DNA of 11,844 bases from CAZOIA01 sp964579675 (GCA_964579675.1 CAZOIA010000171.1:1-11844); one strand, 5' to 3'. Shown: positions 1 to 6,514, counted from the stretch's first letter. Notes: generated by a model not told the origin, from the sequence alone. Made by a program: numbers and translations.

Positions 1-9
1 GAACCCGCC

Positions 10-399
10 TCACGCGCAATCGGGGCCGCTGAAATACGCTTGTTTTGGGACTAGGGTGCAGTCGAGTACCGGGCTCGGGTCAGTCTGGCTGGGGGCGACA
101 AGCCGAGCGATTGCCATCGGATAGAACCGAAGCTGACCGACAACCTTCTGATCGTTCCAAGCCAGCAGCGCGCACGTTCCGTAGCGTTGGATCATCTCTC
201 GCAGGAATTCCTGGCCGACTGGAGACCCGCAATTGCCGTGGCTGATGCCAGGGCACGTTCGGGCAAGTTCCCGGATCGTCTCGTCACTCCAGGGATGGGG
301 CGGAGAATCAGTGGCATCCGCACTCCACCAGGGTGTCCACTTCTCCGAGTCCACCGGCCCGTCGTGGAGACACGTGAGGTGGAGACAGCGCTCGTCCAT
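10..399 (-). pseudogene. GNAT-like N-acetyltransferase, truncated
   Basis: The reading frame encodes 129 residues starting at the ATG at 399. It resembles the N-terminal part of a GNAT-superfamily acetyltransferase: a stretch around residues 78-95 (LLAWNDQKVVGQLRFYP) looks like the strand pair before the acetyl-CoA site. The acetyl-CoA loop (Q/R-x-x-G-x-G/A) is absent, because the frame ends at residue 129 with a tail that does not look like the fold. In-frame codons upstream of 399 (reading IIEIRP before the Met) look like genuine N-terminus, but no standard start codon precedes the stop at 436-438. Both ends therefore look damaged: the 5' side abuts a hairpin repeat and the 3' side fails near position 57. 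A functional enzyme is unlikely. A short unrelated protein remains possible. The family call rests on pattern recognition only. Confidence 0.45.
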
Positions 400-444
400 C
401 GGTCTGATTTCGATGATCGCGCTGCCGCCGAGTGGTCATCGCGC

Positions 445-473
445 CCCCACCCTTCGCTGCGCGAAGGATGGGG
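445..473. repeat. GC-rich imperfect hairpin, probable dispersed repeat
   Basis: Positions 445-449 and 451-457 pair with 461-467 and 469-473, giving 12 base pairs with a single C-A mismatch and a 3-base loop. The element sits exactly between two broken gene fragments (the GNAT-like fragment and the DUF4469-like tail). Its form is that of REP-like palindromes that occur many times in some genomes, but only one copy is visible here, so repetitiveness is an inference. It is not followed by a T-run, so a simple terminator is less likely. Confidence 0.5.
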
Positions 474-477
474 CACC

Positions 478-639
478 CGTCCGTACAACAAGCCGGCGCG
501 TCTGGACTTCCTGGTCCCGGCGACGCTGGTCCCGGGCACGTACCACCTGGAGGTCCGGGCCCGGATGGGCGTCCCGCCGGCCGGCCCGGACACGCGCGAG
601 CTGCGCATCGGACGCTTGGATGCGACATTGACCGTCTGA
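478..639 (+). pseudogene. DUF4469-type C-terminal domain remnant
   Basis: About 53 residues ending at a TGA at 637-639 read NKPARLDFLVPATLVPGTYHL, then a continuing LEVRARMG segment, and close with RELRIGRLDATLTV. This pattern of alternating hydrophobic residues, ending in a T-G/R-L-x-A-x-LTV strand, matches the C-terminal Ig-like domain (DUF4469) found behind HU-like DNA-binding domains in bacterial proteins. The frame stays open upstream to 187, but that part overlaps the hairpin repeat and the antisense GNAT-like fragment and has no recognisable content. I therefore annotate only the tail. It is most likely the 3' end of a gene whose 5' part was lost in the rearrangement marked by the hairpin at 445-473. 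The domain call is from memory of the family pattern, not from a search. Confidence 0.5.
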
Positions 640-674
640 CCCGGGCAGAGTCTGGCCGAATTCGAAGACGGGGT

Positions 675-998
675 CTATTCCTTATTGCAGGGCGGATCCC
701 ACTTCGCCAGGAGGTCCGACTCCTCTGCTCTTCTTGTCTTCGCGTCCGCAGAGCTCGTGTGCGCATGCACATGCGTTCCGCCGTGACGCTGGACACAGGG
801 CATCTTCTCATGATTCGACAGACGGTCTTTCAGACTGTCCGTCTCGCCGATGTAGACCGGAGTCCAGCGGCCAGGCGCCGTCTCCTTCGCGAAGATGTAA
901 TTCCCTGGGGTATCCTTGAATGAAGTACCGATCGGGTAGATCCAGTACTTGTACTCCTTGCCGGATGCCCCGGGCCACATGATCGTCTCTTCTGCCAT
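675..998 (-). CDS. GIY-YIG-like nuclease-fold protein
   Basis: A 107-residue protein with the signature of a compact GIY-YIG domain. GNYIF (residues 32-36) stands for the GIY element and VYIGET (48-53) for the YIG element. RL-x-x-H follows at 59-63, then a THVHAH segment (75-80), a Glu pair at 92-93 and a terminal PPCN with Asn105. The Tyr, Arg, Glu and Asn positions that serve catalysis in GIY-YIG nucleases therefore look filled, so DNA cleavage is possible but not shown. The start is well supported: AAGGAG lies 7 bases upstream of the ATG on the minus strand. It is the last of three small minus-strand genes (the others at 1086-1229 and 1318-1501) and may be co-transcribed with them. Stand-alone proteins of this type are common and mostly uncharacterised; the small size argues against a homing endonuclease. 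Confidence 0.8.
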   Translation of the reverse strand: MAEETIMWPGASGKEYKYWIYPIGTSFKDTPGNYIFAKETAPGRWTPVYIGETDSLKDRLSNHEKMPCVQRHGGTHVHAHTSSADAKTRRAEESDLLAKWDPPCNKE

Positions 999-1085
999 TT
1001 TCTTACTCCTTGCGGAATAAGGGGGGGGCCGGACACATACCAGTGTTCTGCGAACCGTGGCTGTGCCGTGGGCAGGCGACCCACC

Positions 1086-1229
1086 CTATTTCCGCTTGCG
1101 CTTCTTGTCCGGCGCCTGCGTAAGCGCGGACCCGGCGACGGACTTTACGCGCTTCGACGACTTTGGGCTTTTGAGAAGCTTCCCAGCTTTCGACGCCACT
1201 TTCTTCGATGTCTTCTCGTTTCGAGCCAT
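1086..1229 (-). CDS. Small lysine-rich conserved protein
   Basis: A 47-residue basic protein that begins MARNEKTSKKVASKAGKLL and ends in a KKRKRK cluster. The ATG at 1227-1229 is preceded on the minus strand by AGAAGGAG about 7 bases upstream, which fixes this start over the longer open frame that reaches 1568. I recognise the pattern (MARNEKTS-K-VAS... followed by SALTQAPDKK) as a small conserved bacterial family without an assigned function. The charge and size would suit a nucleic-acid or ribosome-associated peptide, but that is only a guess. It lies 87 bases downstream of the frameshifted zinc-ribbon gene and 87 bases upstream of the GIY-YIG-like gene start, all on the same strand. Confidence 0.7.
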   Translation of the reverse strand: MARNEKTSKKVASKAGKLLKSPKSSKRVKSVAGSALTQAPDKKRKRK

Positions 1230-1290
1230 CTGTGTGCTCCTTCTTGCTTTACCGCGTAACTGCGGTCTATGCTCGCTGACGCAAACCCAG

Positions 1291-1307
1291 CCGTCTCCGA
1301 GAGACGG
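1291..1307 (-). terminator. Stem-loop after zinc-ribbon gene
   Basis: CCGTCTC and GAGACGG form a perfect 7-bp stem around a 3-base loop. The stem begins about 10 bases after the stop codon of the minus-strand zinc-ribbon gene. The minus-strand sequence after the stem (CTGGGTTTG) has only a weak U-rich tail, so termination may be partial, or the hairpin may stabilise the 3' end. Confidence 0.4.
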
Positions 1308-1317
1308 TTCTTCGTTG

Positions 1318-1501
1318 TCAGCCGACCTTGTCGAACTCGGTCCCGTTGCACTTCGGGCACGGCGGCAACGTGTCGGTGTTGTCGTCGAGCCTGACAACCG
1401 TCCCACATTTCTTGACTGATAGGAAATTTGATTCCGCGTGGGGCGGTGGCGTGGCCCCGGGGGTGGGGGGTTTGGGGGGCGGGGGTCGCTTGGCGACTCA
1501 T
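1318..1501 (-). pseudogene. Small zinc-ribbon protein, apparent frameshift
   Basis: Two frames are needed to read this gene. On the minus strand the ATG at 1499-1501 has a good ribosome binding site (GGAGGG, 6 bases upstream) and opens with MSRQATPAP. The convincing C-terminus is in another frame: KPPTPGATPPPHAESNFL, then SVKKCGTVVRLDDNTDTL, then PPCPKCNGTEFDKVG and the TGA at 1318-1320. That frame has a stop at 1498-1500 and no usable start. One extra base in the C-rich tract (about 1447-1490 on the plus strand, with several G runs) would join the two into a roughly 60-residue protein: a Pro/Lys-rich leader plus a rubredoxin-like CPKC ribbon. Three cysteines are visible. An assembly error in a homopolymer, a real mutation or, less likely, programmed frameshifting would each explain it. 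Its metal binding is inferred from the CPKC motif. Confidence 0.6.
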
Positions 1502-1567
1502 GTTGGCCCTCCAGGGTGTCCATTCGCACCGGTGGCCGGACGCTTTGAAGCCCGTTTCGCGGAGTCA

Positions 1568-1602
1568 TCCCGGCACGCCGGGAGTCCGTGGACCGTCCAC
1601 GG
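1568..1602. repeat. Two adjacent perfect palindromes
   Basis: TCCCGGC (1568-1574) pairs with GCCGGGA (1577-1583), and CCGTGGAC (1586-1593) pairs with GTCCACGG (1595-1602). The two hairpins are only 2 bases apart. They lie downstream of the minus-strand transposase relic, on the side where IS91-family elements carry their origin end (oriIS). They may be part of that end, but the element boundary cannot be fixed from this sequence alone. Confidence 0.5.
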
Positions 1603-1629
1603 GCAACATGGGCGCATGTATACCCCCTG

Positions 1630-1654
1630 ATTCCGGCCTTTTCAAGGCAGGAAT
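1630..1654 (-). terminator. Hairpin 3' of transposase relic
   Basis: ATTCC-G-GCCTT, a TTC loop and AAGGC-A-GGAAT form a 10-bp stem with one internal G-A mismatch. It lies 20 bases after the transposase stop codon on the minus strand. It could terminate the transposase transcript or belong to the oriIS hairpin region of the element. There is no clear U-run after it. Confidence 0.4.
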
Positions 1655-1674
1655 TGAGAATGTTCTGTTTTGGT

Positions 1675-2478
1675 TCATGGCTCCCAGGGCAGTTCGGGCT
1701 GCTCGATCTCCTCGCGATGCAGATGTTCCAGGAAGTCGGGATCGATCTCGTGGGTGATTCCTGGGGCGGAATCCGGCTCGAGGCTCGACCGAACTGGCCG
1801 GGATGATGGCAAGGTCTTGGGTGGTGAGCGAGAAGGCGGGTCGTGCCAGAGTCCGCAGTGTTCGAGAATCTTGCGGATGGTGTCGCCCTGGTGGGCCTCG
1901 ATGAAGGCGATGATCTTCATGGTCCCGCCGCATTTGGGACAGCGCAGCGGGTCGACCTGGTAGATGTGCTTGATGAGGGCGGCCCAGCGGCGGCGGTCGA
2001 GCCGGGCCGGTTCGGCAATCATGGGCGGGGCGGGTGCATCGCTGGCCGGTCGGGGGTCCGGGTCCGCAGGAGCGCTCTTGGCGCGGAGGCCGCGGGCCTT
2101 GTTCGAGTAGCGGCCGTAGTACCGGATGAGATGCTCGCCCTTGCTGGGGATGTGCTGGGTGAGTTCGGCCAGGAAGTCCAGGGGCTCGAAGATCTGGTAG
2201 TTGCGGGCGACGCCGCCGAAGAGGTCTTCGCCGGCGGGTTGGGGGTATCGTTGACAGCGATCCTTCTCGGCCTTGTAGAGCACCTTGCCGGCCGGGGGGA
2301 TGCGGATGAGCCGGGCGAGGCTGAACGGGCTGCGGGCCATGTACTGTGCGAGGCGTTCGAGGCCGTCGCGGTCGCCGGCCTGCAGGCGGACGCTCCGGTC
2401 GACGTTGAAACCGCTGTGTCGCCAGGAACGCATCTGCTCGACGAGCGCGCTCGCAGCAGGCACCGAACGGCGAGGCAA
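1675..2478 (-). pseudogene. IS91-family transposase, C-terminal half
   Basis: About 260 residues match the C-terminal half of IS91-type (Y2_Tnp, HUH) transposases. They include MRSWRHSGFNVDRSVRL, then a GLERLAQYMARSPFSLARLI segment holding a conserved Tyr, then FEPLDFLAELTQHIP and HLIRYYGRYSNKARGLRA. A WAALIKHIYQVDPL segment is followed by the CPKCGG zinc knuckle (1930-1941) and the IIAFIEAH/ILEHCGLW segment. The N-terminal zinc finger and the His-hydrophobic-His metal site that these rolling-circle enzymes need are missing. Homology starts near 2440, and upstream of it no in-frame ATG exists before the stop at 2527-2529; the TTG at 2478 is only the nominal start. The copy is therefore a 5'-truncated relic and cannot transpose by itself. 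Intact relatives are about 400 residues or more. The palindromes at 1568-1654 lie at its 3' side. Confidence 0.85.
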
Positions 2479-2565
2479 AGCGAACAGGCATGGAAGGCTA
2501 CACCCGGCGGTTGATTCAGGTCCCGATCATCCATTCGCCGGGGTCGCGATGCGGAGCGTAAGCCG

Positions 2566-2593
2566 GCAGGTGCCTGGATGTTCCTGCACCTGC
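2566..2593. repeat. Hairpin just upstream of hydrolase-TPR gene
   Basis: GCAGGTGC (2566-2573) and GCACCTGC (2586-2593) form a perfect 8-bp stem with a 12-base loop. It ends 16 bases before the ATG of the first gene of the exosortase operon. It could lie in the leader of that mRNA or close the region of the transposase relic. No T-run follows, and no strong promoter is visible between 2480 and 2610. Confidence 0.4.
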
Positions 2594-2609
2594 AGGGTAC
2601 GCTTTGACG

Positions 2610-3611
2610 ATGCCGGTACTCGGACACGCATTCGTCGGGCTTGCGACGGGCATGTGCATGCGGCCGTCGAACAAGGCTGCCGCCGGCCCGGCGCTCTGGA
2701 CGCCGATCGTGGTCGGCCTTGCGTACCTGCCCGACATCGCTGCCCAGATCATGCTGCTGGCCGGGCTCGATGCCTGGCAGCCAGCATCCCACTCGGTGCT
2801 GCTGGCCCCGGTGGCGTCGCTGGCGGTTGCCGGTGTGCTGGGGCGCCTTAGATTGCTCTCGTTTGGGCGGGCATTCGCCGTCGCCCTGTTCTGCATCCTG
2901 CTGCACGATGCCCTTGACGTGCTGCAGGGCAGCGATCGCACGCCGTGGTGGCCGGTGTCGGATCGGCCGGTCAGGTTCGGCCGGAGCATCATTCCCACTG
3001 GCATGTATCAGGAGCTGTTGCTGTTCGGGATACTGTTCGGGGTTTTCCTTGTCTGGCGCCGGGTGTGGCGCAAGCGACGTGCGGGAGCTGTGCGGCAGAA
3101 GCTCTCGTGGAGGTGCAGGCCGGGTTCCGTCTGGCTGGGCTGGGCCCTGACGGCGTCGATCCTGGCCGGTGCAGCGGGCACGCATTACCTGCGGGGCGTC
3201 CGGGGGCGGCAGTTCCAACTGGCCCGCACGCTATTGTCGGACTGCGAGTATCGCGCGGCGATTGCCGCCCTCGATCGGGCCGATCGCTGGCCATCGACGG
3301 CGAAGCCAGGCCGGATCGACTACACCCGGGCCGAGGCGCTCGCGCAACTGCAGGACCGCGAGCAGGCCGAACGGTACTACCTCCGCGCCTGCCAGGCCGA
3401 CCCGTCCTATTTCTGGGCGCTGGCCGATCTGACCGTCTTCTACGCCTCGTCCGACGAGCCGGTCGAGGAGAAGAGACGCTGCTGCGCTCCCTACATCGAG
3501 CGGCTGCGGCGCGAGTTCGCCGACCATAAGGCGTTGCCGCGAGTCCTCTCGAAACTGGAGCGGAAGCTGGCACCGCCGGCGACTGAGTCCGCGGCCACAA
3601 CTGCCCCGTAG
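2610..3611 (+). CDS. YdjM/DUF457-like membrane protein with TPR tail
   Basis: 333 residues from the ATG at 2610 (an in-frame TTG at 2604 is an alternative; neither has a strong ribosome binding site). Residues 1-150 resemble the LexA-binding, inner-membrane metal-dependent hydrolase group (YdjM/DUF457). The motifs are LGHAFVGLATG (His6), LAYLPDIAAQ (Asp42), SHSVLLAP (His61) and LLHDALDVLQG (His99, Asp100, Asp103), all in or beside hydrophobic helices. His and Asp residues of this kind are the proposed metal ligands of the family. After another helix (about 173-193) the remaining 140 residues look like a short TPR array (QLARTLLSDCEYRAAIAALDRA, AEALAQLQDREQAERYYLRA, then a YFWALADLTVFYA helix). 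It opens the exosortase operon, 50 bases before the EpsI gene. Such hydrolase-like proteins are recurrent neighbours of exosortases, but the substrate is unknown. Catalytic activity is inferred only. Confidence 0.75.
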   Translation: MPVLGHAFVGLATGMCMRPSNKAAAGPALWTPIVVGLAYLPDIAAQIMLLAGLDAWQPASHSVLLAPVASLAVAGVLGRLRLLSFGRAFAVALFCILLHDALDVLQGSDRTPWWPVSDRPVRFGRSIIPTGMYQELLLFGILFGVFLVWRRVWRKRRAGAVRQKLSWRCRPGSVWLGWALTASILAGAAGTHYLRGVRGRQFQLARTLLSDCEYRAAIAALDRADRWPSTAKPGRIDYTRAEALAQLQDREQAERYYLRACQADPSYFWALADLTVFYASSDEPVEEKRRCCAPYIERLRREFADHKALPRVLSKLERKLAPPATESAATTAP

Positions 3612-3661
3612 CCCGGCAAGGGCCGGCGCGGTCTTTGCGTTGTCTCCTGATCCCGGGGATA

Positions 3662-4396
3662 ATGGACGGCATGGTGACAGGTCACGTCCAGCGACGGGCT
3701 CAAGCGGCGATTTGGGCGGCAGTACTGGCTGCCCTCGGCCTCTTGCTCGGGTGCGGGGTCTGGTACCGCCTCCAGGCTGGCCGCTACGCCCGGTATGGTG
3801 CGAGTATCGCACTTCCGCCGGGGGCGTTGGCTCGGTTGCCGATGGAGATCGGGGATTGGAGGGGGCGTGACCTGCCCCTTGCGGAAAAGGTCGTCCAGGC
3901 GACGGATACGGACGATCGCGTGAACCGGGTGTATGAGCGGCCGGCATCCAGGCACCGCGTTAGTCTGTGGGTTGGCTACGGGCTGAGGCTACGGGACTTG
4001 ACGCCGCACCGACCGGAGGTGTGCTACCCGGGGGCGGGCTGGACGATGATCGGCAGCGAGCTGGTGGAGTTGAAGGCGGCCGACGGCTCAATGCTACCGT
4101 GTCAGATCCACCGGTTCCAACGAGGCGGCCTGAGCCTCGAGCGGATTGCCGTTTTGAATTACTACATCGTCGACGGGCAATACTGGCCGGACGTGGAGTT
4201 GCTTCGCGAAAGGGCGTCCCGGCCCGACACCGATGCCCACTACGTCGCGCAGGTTCAGATCTCGTGTCCCGATACAGCTTTCCGTCAGAAGTCAAAGCAG
4301 GTAGCCCGTGAGTTTGCGTCCGATTCCGCCCCCGCGATCCTCAGCCTCCTGACCGAGGCGGTGGCGGCGGCGAAGGCCCCGGCTGGAGCCGGCTGA
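3662..4396 (+). CDS. Exosortase-associated EpsI family protein
   Basis: 244 residues from the ATG at 3662; a second Met at 3671 is possible, and the GGGGA at about 3655-3659 lies too close to the first and somewhat far from the second. A single N-terminal membrane helix (about 15-33) is followed by a soluble domain outside the membrane. The family signature is clear: IGDWRGRDLPL (63-73), the DLTPHRPEVCYPGAGW motif (112-127) and a late NYYIVDGQYWPD segment (166-177). EpsI (DUF3485) proteins are encoded next to, or fused to, exosortases and are thought to assist in sorting or in the polysaccharide export linked to it; their exact reaction is not known. The conserved His-Arg-Pro-Glu-x-Cys cluster is intact. 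The gene lies 40 bases before the exosortase gene, in the same operon. Confidence 0.88.
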   Translation: MDGMVTGHVQRRAQAAIWAAVLAALGLLLGCGVWYRLQAGRYARYGASIALPPGALARLPMEIGDWRGRDLPLAEKVVQATDTDDRVNRVYERPASRHRVSLWVGYGLRLRDLTPHRPEVCYPGAGWTMIGSELVELKAADGSMLPCQIHRFQRGGLSLERIAVLNYYIVDGQYWPDVELLRERASRPDTDAHYVAQVQISCPDTAFRQKSKQVAREFASDSAPAILSLLTEAVAAAKAPAGAG

Positions 4397-4436
4397 AGAT
4401 GCGACCGGGAAAACCTGCCCGCGGAGGTTTGCAGTA

Positions 4437-5345
4437 GTGACATCCCCAGAGGCGTCATCGGTGGCAGCGGCGAGCGGGGCGAAGCATCGAGCGGTGGCGT
4501 TCTGGGTCGCTCCGGTTGTGCTGTTGATTGCCTTGTTCTGGTCCTATGCGCCGACGATCCTGCCCCTGATCGGAGATTGGAGGAGCGACGACAACTACTC
4601 GGTGGGGCAGCTCGTCCCGTTTGCCGCCCTTTACCTTCTCTGGAACGACCGGAGGAAGCTCGCAAGCTGCAAGCTGACGCCTTGCTGGTGGGGGATCGGG
4701 ATCATTCTACTGGCCCAGGGTGCGCGTATGTTCGGCCTGGTCGAGATGTACGAGTCGGCCGAGCGGTACGCATTGGTACTCACCGTTGCCGGGGTGGTGC
4801 TCCTGGTGGCGGGCTGGGACGTATTCTGGCGAGTTCGCTGGGTCCTGCTGTTCCTGTTCCTCATGGTGCCGTTGCCGGGCCGGATTCACAACTTGATTTC
4901 CGGACCGCTGCAGAACTGGGCCATGATGGGGGGCGTCGTCACCCTGGAGTTGCTGGGCATCACCGTGTCCCGCGAAGGCAACGTCATGGTGCTCAATGAG
5001 AACGTGCCGGTGACAGTTGCCGAGGCGTGCAGCGGCCTTCGGATGCTCACCGCGTTCGTCGTCGTTGCCTGCGTACTGGCCTACATCATCAACCGGCCGG
5101 GATGGCACAAAGTGGTCCTTGTCTGCTCGAGCGTGCCGGTGGCCATTTTTTGCAACATGATCCGCCTGGTCGTGACGGCCTTTCTGTTCCTGGGTGTCAG
5201 CAGCAAAGTCGCTGAGAAGTTTTTTCATGATTTCGCGGGTTGGACCATGATGCCCCTGGCCGTTTTCATCCTGGTGGGTGAAATGTGGATCATGTCCCGG
5301 CTGATCATCGAGGAAGACAGTGAGCAAGTCGAAGCCGGCGTGTGA
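4437..5345 (+). CDS. Exosortase (PEP-CTERM sorting transpeptidase)
   Basis: 302 residues starting at a GTG (4437) with GGAGG 9 bases upstream. The protein is almost wholly made of membrane helices, about eight of them. The three residues shown to matter in the family are present: Cys198 in VAEACSGLRML, Arg243 in CNMIRLVVTAF and His264 in FFHDFAGW. The conserved VPLPGRIHNLISGPLQ loop (144-159) and NVPVTVAEACSG are typical as well. Exosortases recognise the C-terminal PEP-CTERM tail of exported proteins at the cytoplasmic membrane, cleave it and probably transfer the protein to another molecule. Likely substrates are encoded 1.2 kb downstream (6544-7359 and 7473-8312). The gene follows the EpsI gene and overlaps the next gene by 26 bases, which suggests translational coupling. 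I cannot assign a subtype (XrtA, XrtU and so on) from sequence reading alone. Confidence 0.93.
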   Translation: MTSPEASSVAAASGAKHRAVAFWVAPVVLLIALFWSYAPTILPLIGDWRSDDNYSVGQLVPFAALYLLWNDRRKLASCKLTPCWWGIGIILLAQGARMFGLVEMYESAERYALVLTVAGVVLLVAGWDVFWRVRWVLLFLFLMVPLPGRIHNLISGPLQNWAMMGGVVTLELLGITVSREGNVMVLNENVPVTVAEACSGLRMLTAFVVVACVLAYIINRPGWHKVVLVCSSVPVAIFCNMIRLVVTAFLFLGVSSKVAEKFFHDFAGWTMMPLAVFILVGEMWIMSRLIIEEDSEQVEAGV

Positions 5346-5799
5346 GAGGTGCGGGGCACCGGCCATCGTTCACATTACGGACGATCGGGGGGAGGGGGCG
5401 TTCGTGCGCCATTTGTGTCTACGTTGTGCTGACGCGGGCGATGTTCCCGCAGTTAGAAGCGAACGACGCTTGCACTACGCCGCCATTCTTCTGGTGGTCG
5501 GCCTGCTGGTTCTGGTGGTTTCGAGCGCGGCGGACGTGCTGCAATTCGGCGACGCGGCGGGGTTCGGCAAATGGCAAATCCTCGGCGTCTTGCTCGCGGG
5601 CTTCCTGTTGCTCATCGGCACGATGACGCGGATATTCACGCTCCTGGCGATTGGCCTCATCACGGGCGTGTTGACCGTTCTGGCCGACTGGCTGGGGTTC
5701 GGCAACGCAGAGGGCTTCGGGTTTCAACAGATCGGCGGGTGCCTGGTGGGCATCGCACTGATCGCGGCGGGGCTCCTCGTTGCGCGGCGCCAGAGGTGA
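5320..5799 (+). CDS. Zinc-ribbon membrane protein with internal duplication
   Basis: 159 residues from a GTG at 5320, with GAGG 6 bases upstream; the start lies inside the exosortase gene. The N-terminus has a four-Cys zinc-ribbon pattern, C8-x2-C11 (ACERCGAPA) and C33-x2-C36 (HLCLRCAD), similar to the small metal-binding domain at the start of many clp/uvr-related and planctomycete proteins. Residues 53-156 carry four predicted membrane helices built from two similar units of about 52 residues. The repeated core is ADVLQFGDAAGFGKWQILG in the first unit and ADWLGFGNAEGFGFQQIGG in the second. No enzyme motif is visible. Its position as the last gene of the exosortase operon and its overlap with the exosortase suggest a partner or regulator of that enzyme in the membrane. 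That role is inference; I do not recognise a named family. Confidence 0.75.
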   Translation: MSKSKPACERCGAPAIVHITDDRGEGAFVRHLCLRCADAGDVPAVRSERRLHYAAILLVVGLLVLVVSSAADVLQFGDAAGFGKWQILGVLLAGFLLLIGTMTRIFTLLAIGLITGVLTVLADWLGFGNAEGFGFQQIGGCLVGIALIAAGLLVARRQR

Positions 5800-6145
5800 G
5801 TTGCGGTTAACGGGTTGTTCGCGTCCCGGGGACGGAATCGCCAGTGCCAGAGGTATTCGGCCGGTGGCGCTTGTCTTGCCGTTTGGCGCACGTTGCCTGT
5901 CGCTGAGACCGGGCAGAGCTGGAGCCCGACCTGGACGTCCAAACAACGGGACATGCTCGTGGAGCACCCCTATTTTCGGGTCGAGGTGGCCGAGCCGCGT
6001 GGCGGTCGTGCGAGAACATCGCCCTGCGGCCGACGGTGGGAAGTGGGGGAGCGGCTCCTTTCTCTAGCCAAGAAGCACGGTCGGTGGTGTGGCAGGTGAA
6101 GTAGAATCGGGGCGTTCCCTACAGTCACCGTGTAATTGTTTGTAG

Positions 6146-6163
6146 CGAGGGCGCCTCGTTTTT
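6146..6163 (+). terminator. Candidate rho-independent terminator
   Basis: CGAGG, a GCG loop and CCTCG are followed directly by TTTTT (6159-6163). The 5-bp stem is short but GC-rich and the U-run is in the right place. It lies 347 bases after the end of the exosortase operon and would isolate it from the PEP-CTERM genes. Confidence 0.45.
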
Positions 6164-6230
6164 GGGGCGCAGGGCGTTTCGGGGCGCCATGATGCCGCGA
6201 GCGGCCGGCCCGAGAAGGGACGGTAGCGGT

Positions 6231-6248
6231 CCCCGTCAGGAGACGGGG
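6231..6248 (+). terminator. Hairpin before the PEP-CTERM promoter
   Basis: CCCCGTC (6231-6237) pairs with GACGGGG (6242-6248) around an AGGA loop, a strong 7-bp stem. The bases after it (GATTTGCTGCTTTT) are only moderately U-rich. It sits 18 bases before the -35 element of the promoter at 6267, so it may stop read-through from the left, or serve as a regulator site. Confidence 0.35.
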
Positions 6249-6266
6249 GATTTGCTGCTTTTGGAC

Positions 6267-6294
6267 TTGACACCACGCCGCGGTCTGGTACACT
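6267..6294 (+). promoter_or_regulatory. Sigma70-type promoter for PEP-CTERM genes
   Basis: TTGACA (6267-6272), a 16-base spacer and TACACT (6289-6294) form a near-consensus housekeeping promoter on the plus strand. Transcription would start near 6301 and give a leader of about 240 bases before the ATG at 6544. It is the best promoter match I could find between the exosortase operon and the substrate genes, so these are probably expressed independently of the exosortase. Confidence 0.55.
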
Positions 6295-6464
6295 AAATCG
6301 GGCGAAAGCGGATCGGTATGCGCCGGCCGTGGACGGATAGAAGTGTACCACGACCGCAAGTTGTGCGGGAAAGGACTCCTCCGAGAGATCTGATGATCCC
6401 CGTTGCTGTTGCGTTCCATAGCCGGTGAACGGGTGGAGGGTGCGCGTCTTGACCTCGCTCGCAT

Positions 6465-6514
6465 GCTGAGCGGACGCGCGACTCAGCCTGATCGGCCAGA
6501 ATGGGGGGATCAGG
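6465..6514 (+). promoter_or_regulatory. Paired stem-loops in the 5' leader
   Basis: GCTGAG (6465-6470) pairs with CTCAGC (6482-6487), and CCTGATC (6487-6493) pairs with GATCAGG (6508-6514). The two helices share one base (6487) and end immediately before a purine-rich tract with several GGAG/AGGA ribosome binding site candidates. The arrangement could control access to the ATG at 6544. It does not match a riboswitch class that I recognise. Confidence 0.35.

Noticed and set aside
187..477. Upstream part of the plus-strand frame ending at 639
   Set aside because: It overlaps the antisense GNAT-like fragment and the hairpin repeat and has no recognisable protein pattern; only the last 53 residues look real.
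1843..2514. 223-residue plus-strand frame
   Set aside because: It is antisense to the IS91 transposase relic, whose protein motifs are clear; composition is typical of a mirror frame in high-GC DNA.
2019..3218. 399-residue minus-strand frame
   Set aside because: It runs across the transposase relic in another frame and antisense to the hydrolase-TPR gene, with Arg/Pro-rich low-complexity content.
5881..5896. Sigma54-like site (TTGGCGCACGTTGCC)
   Set aside because: Only 8 bases separate GG and GC instead of the required 10, and no gene starts at a suitable distance.
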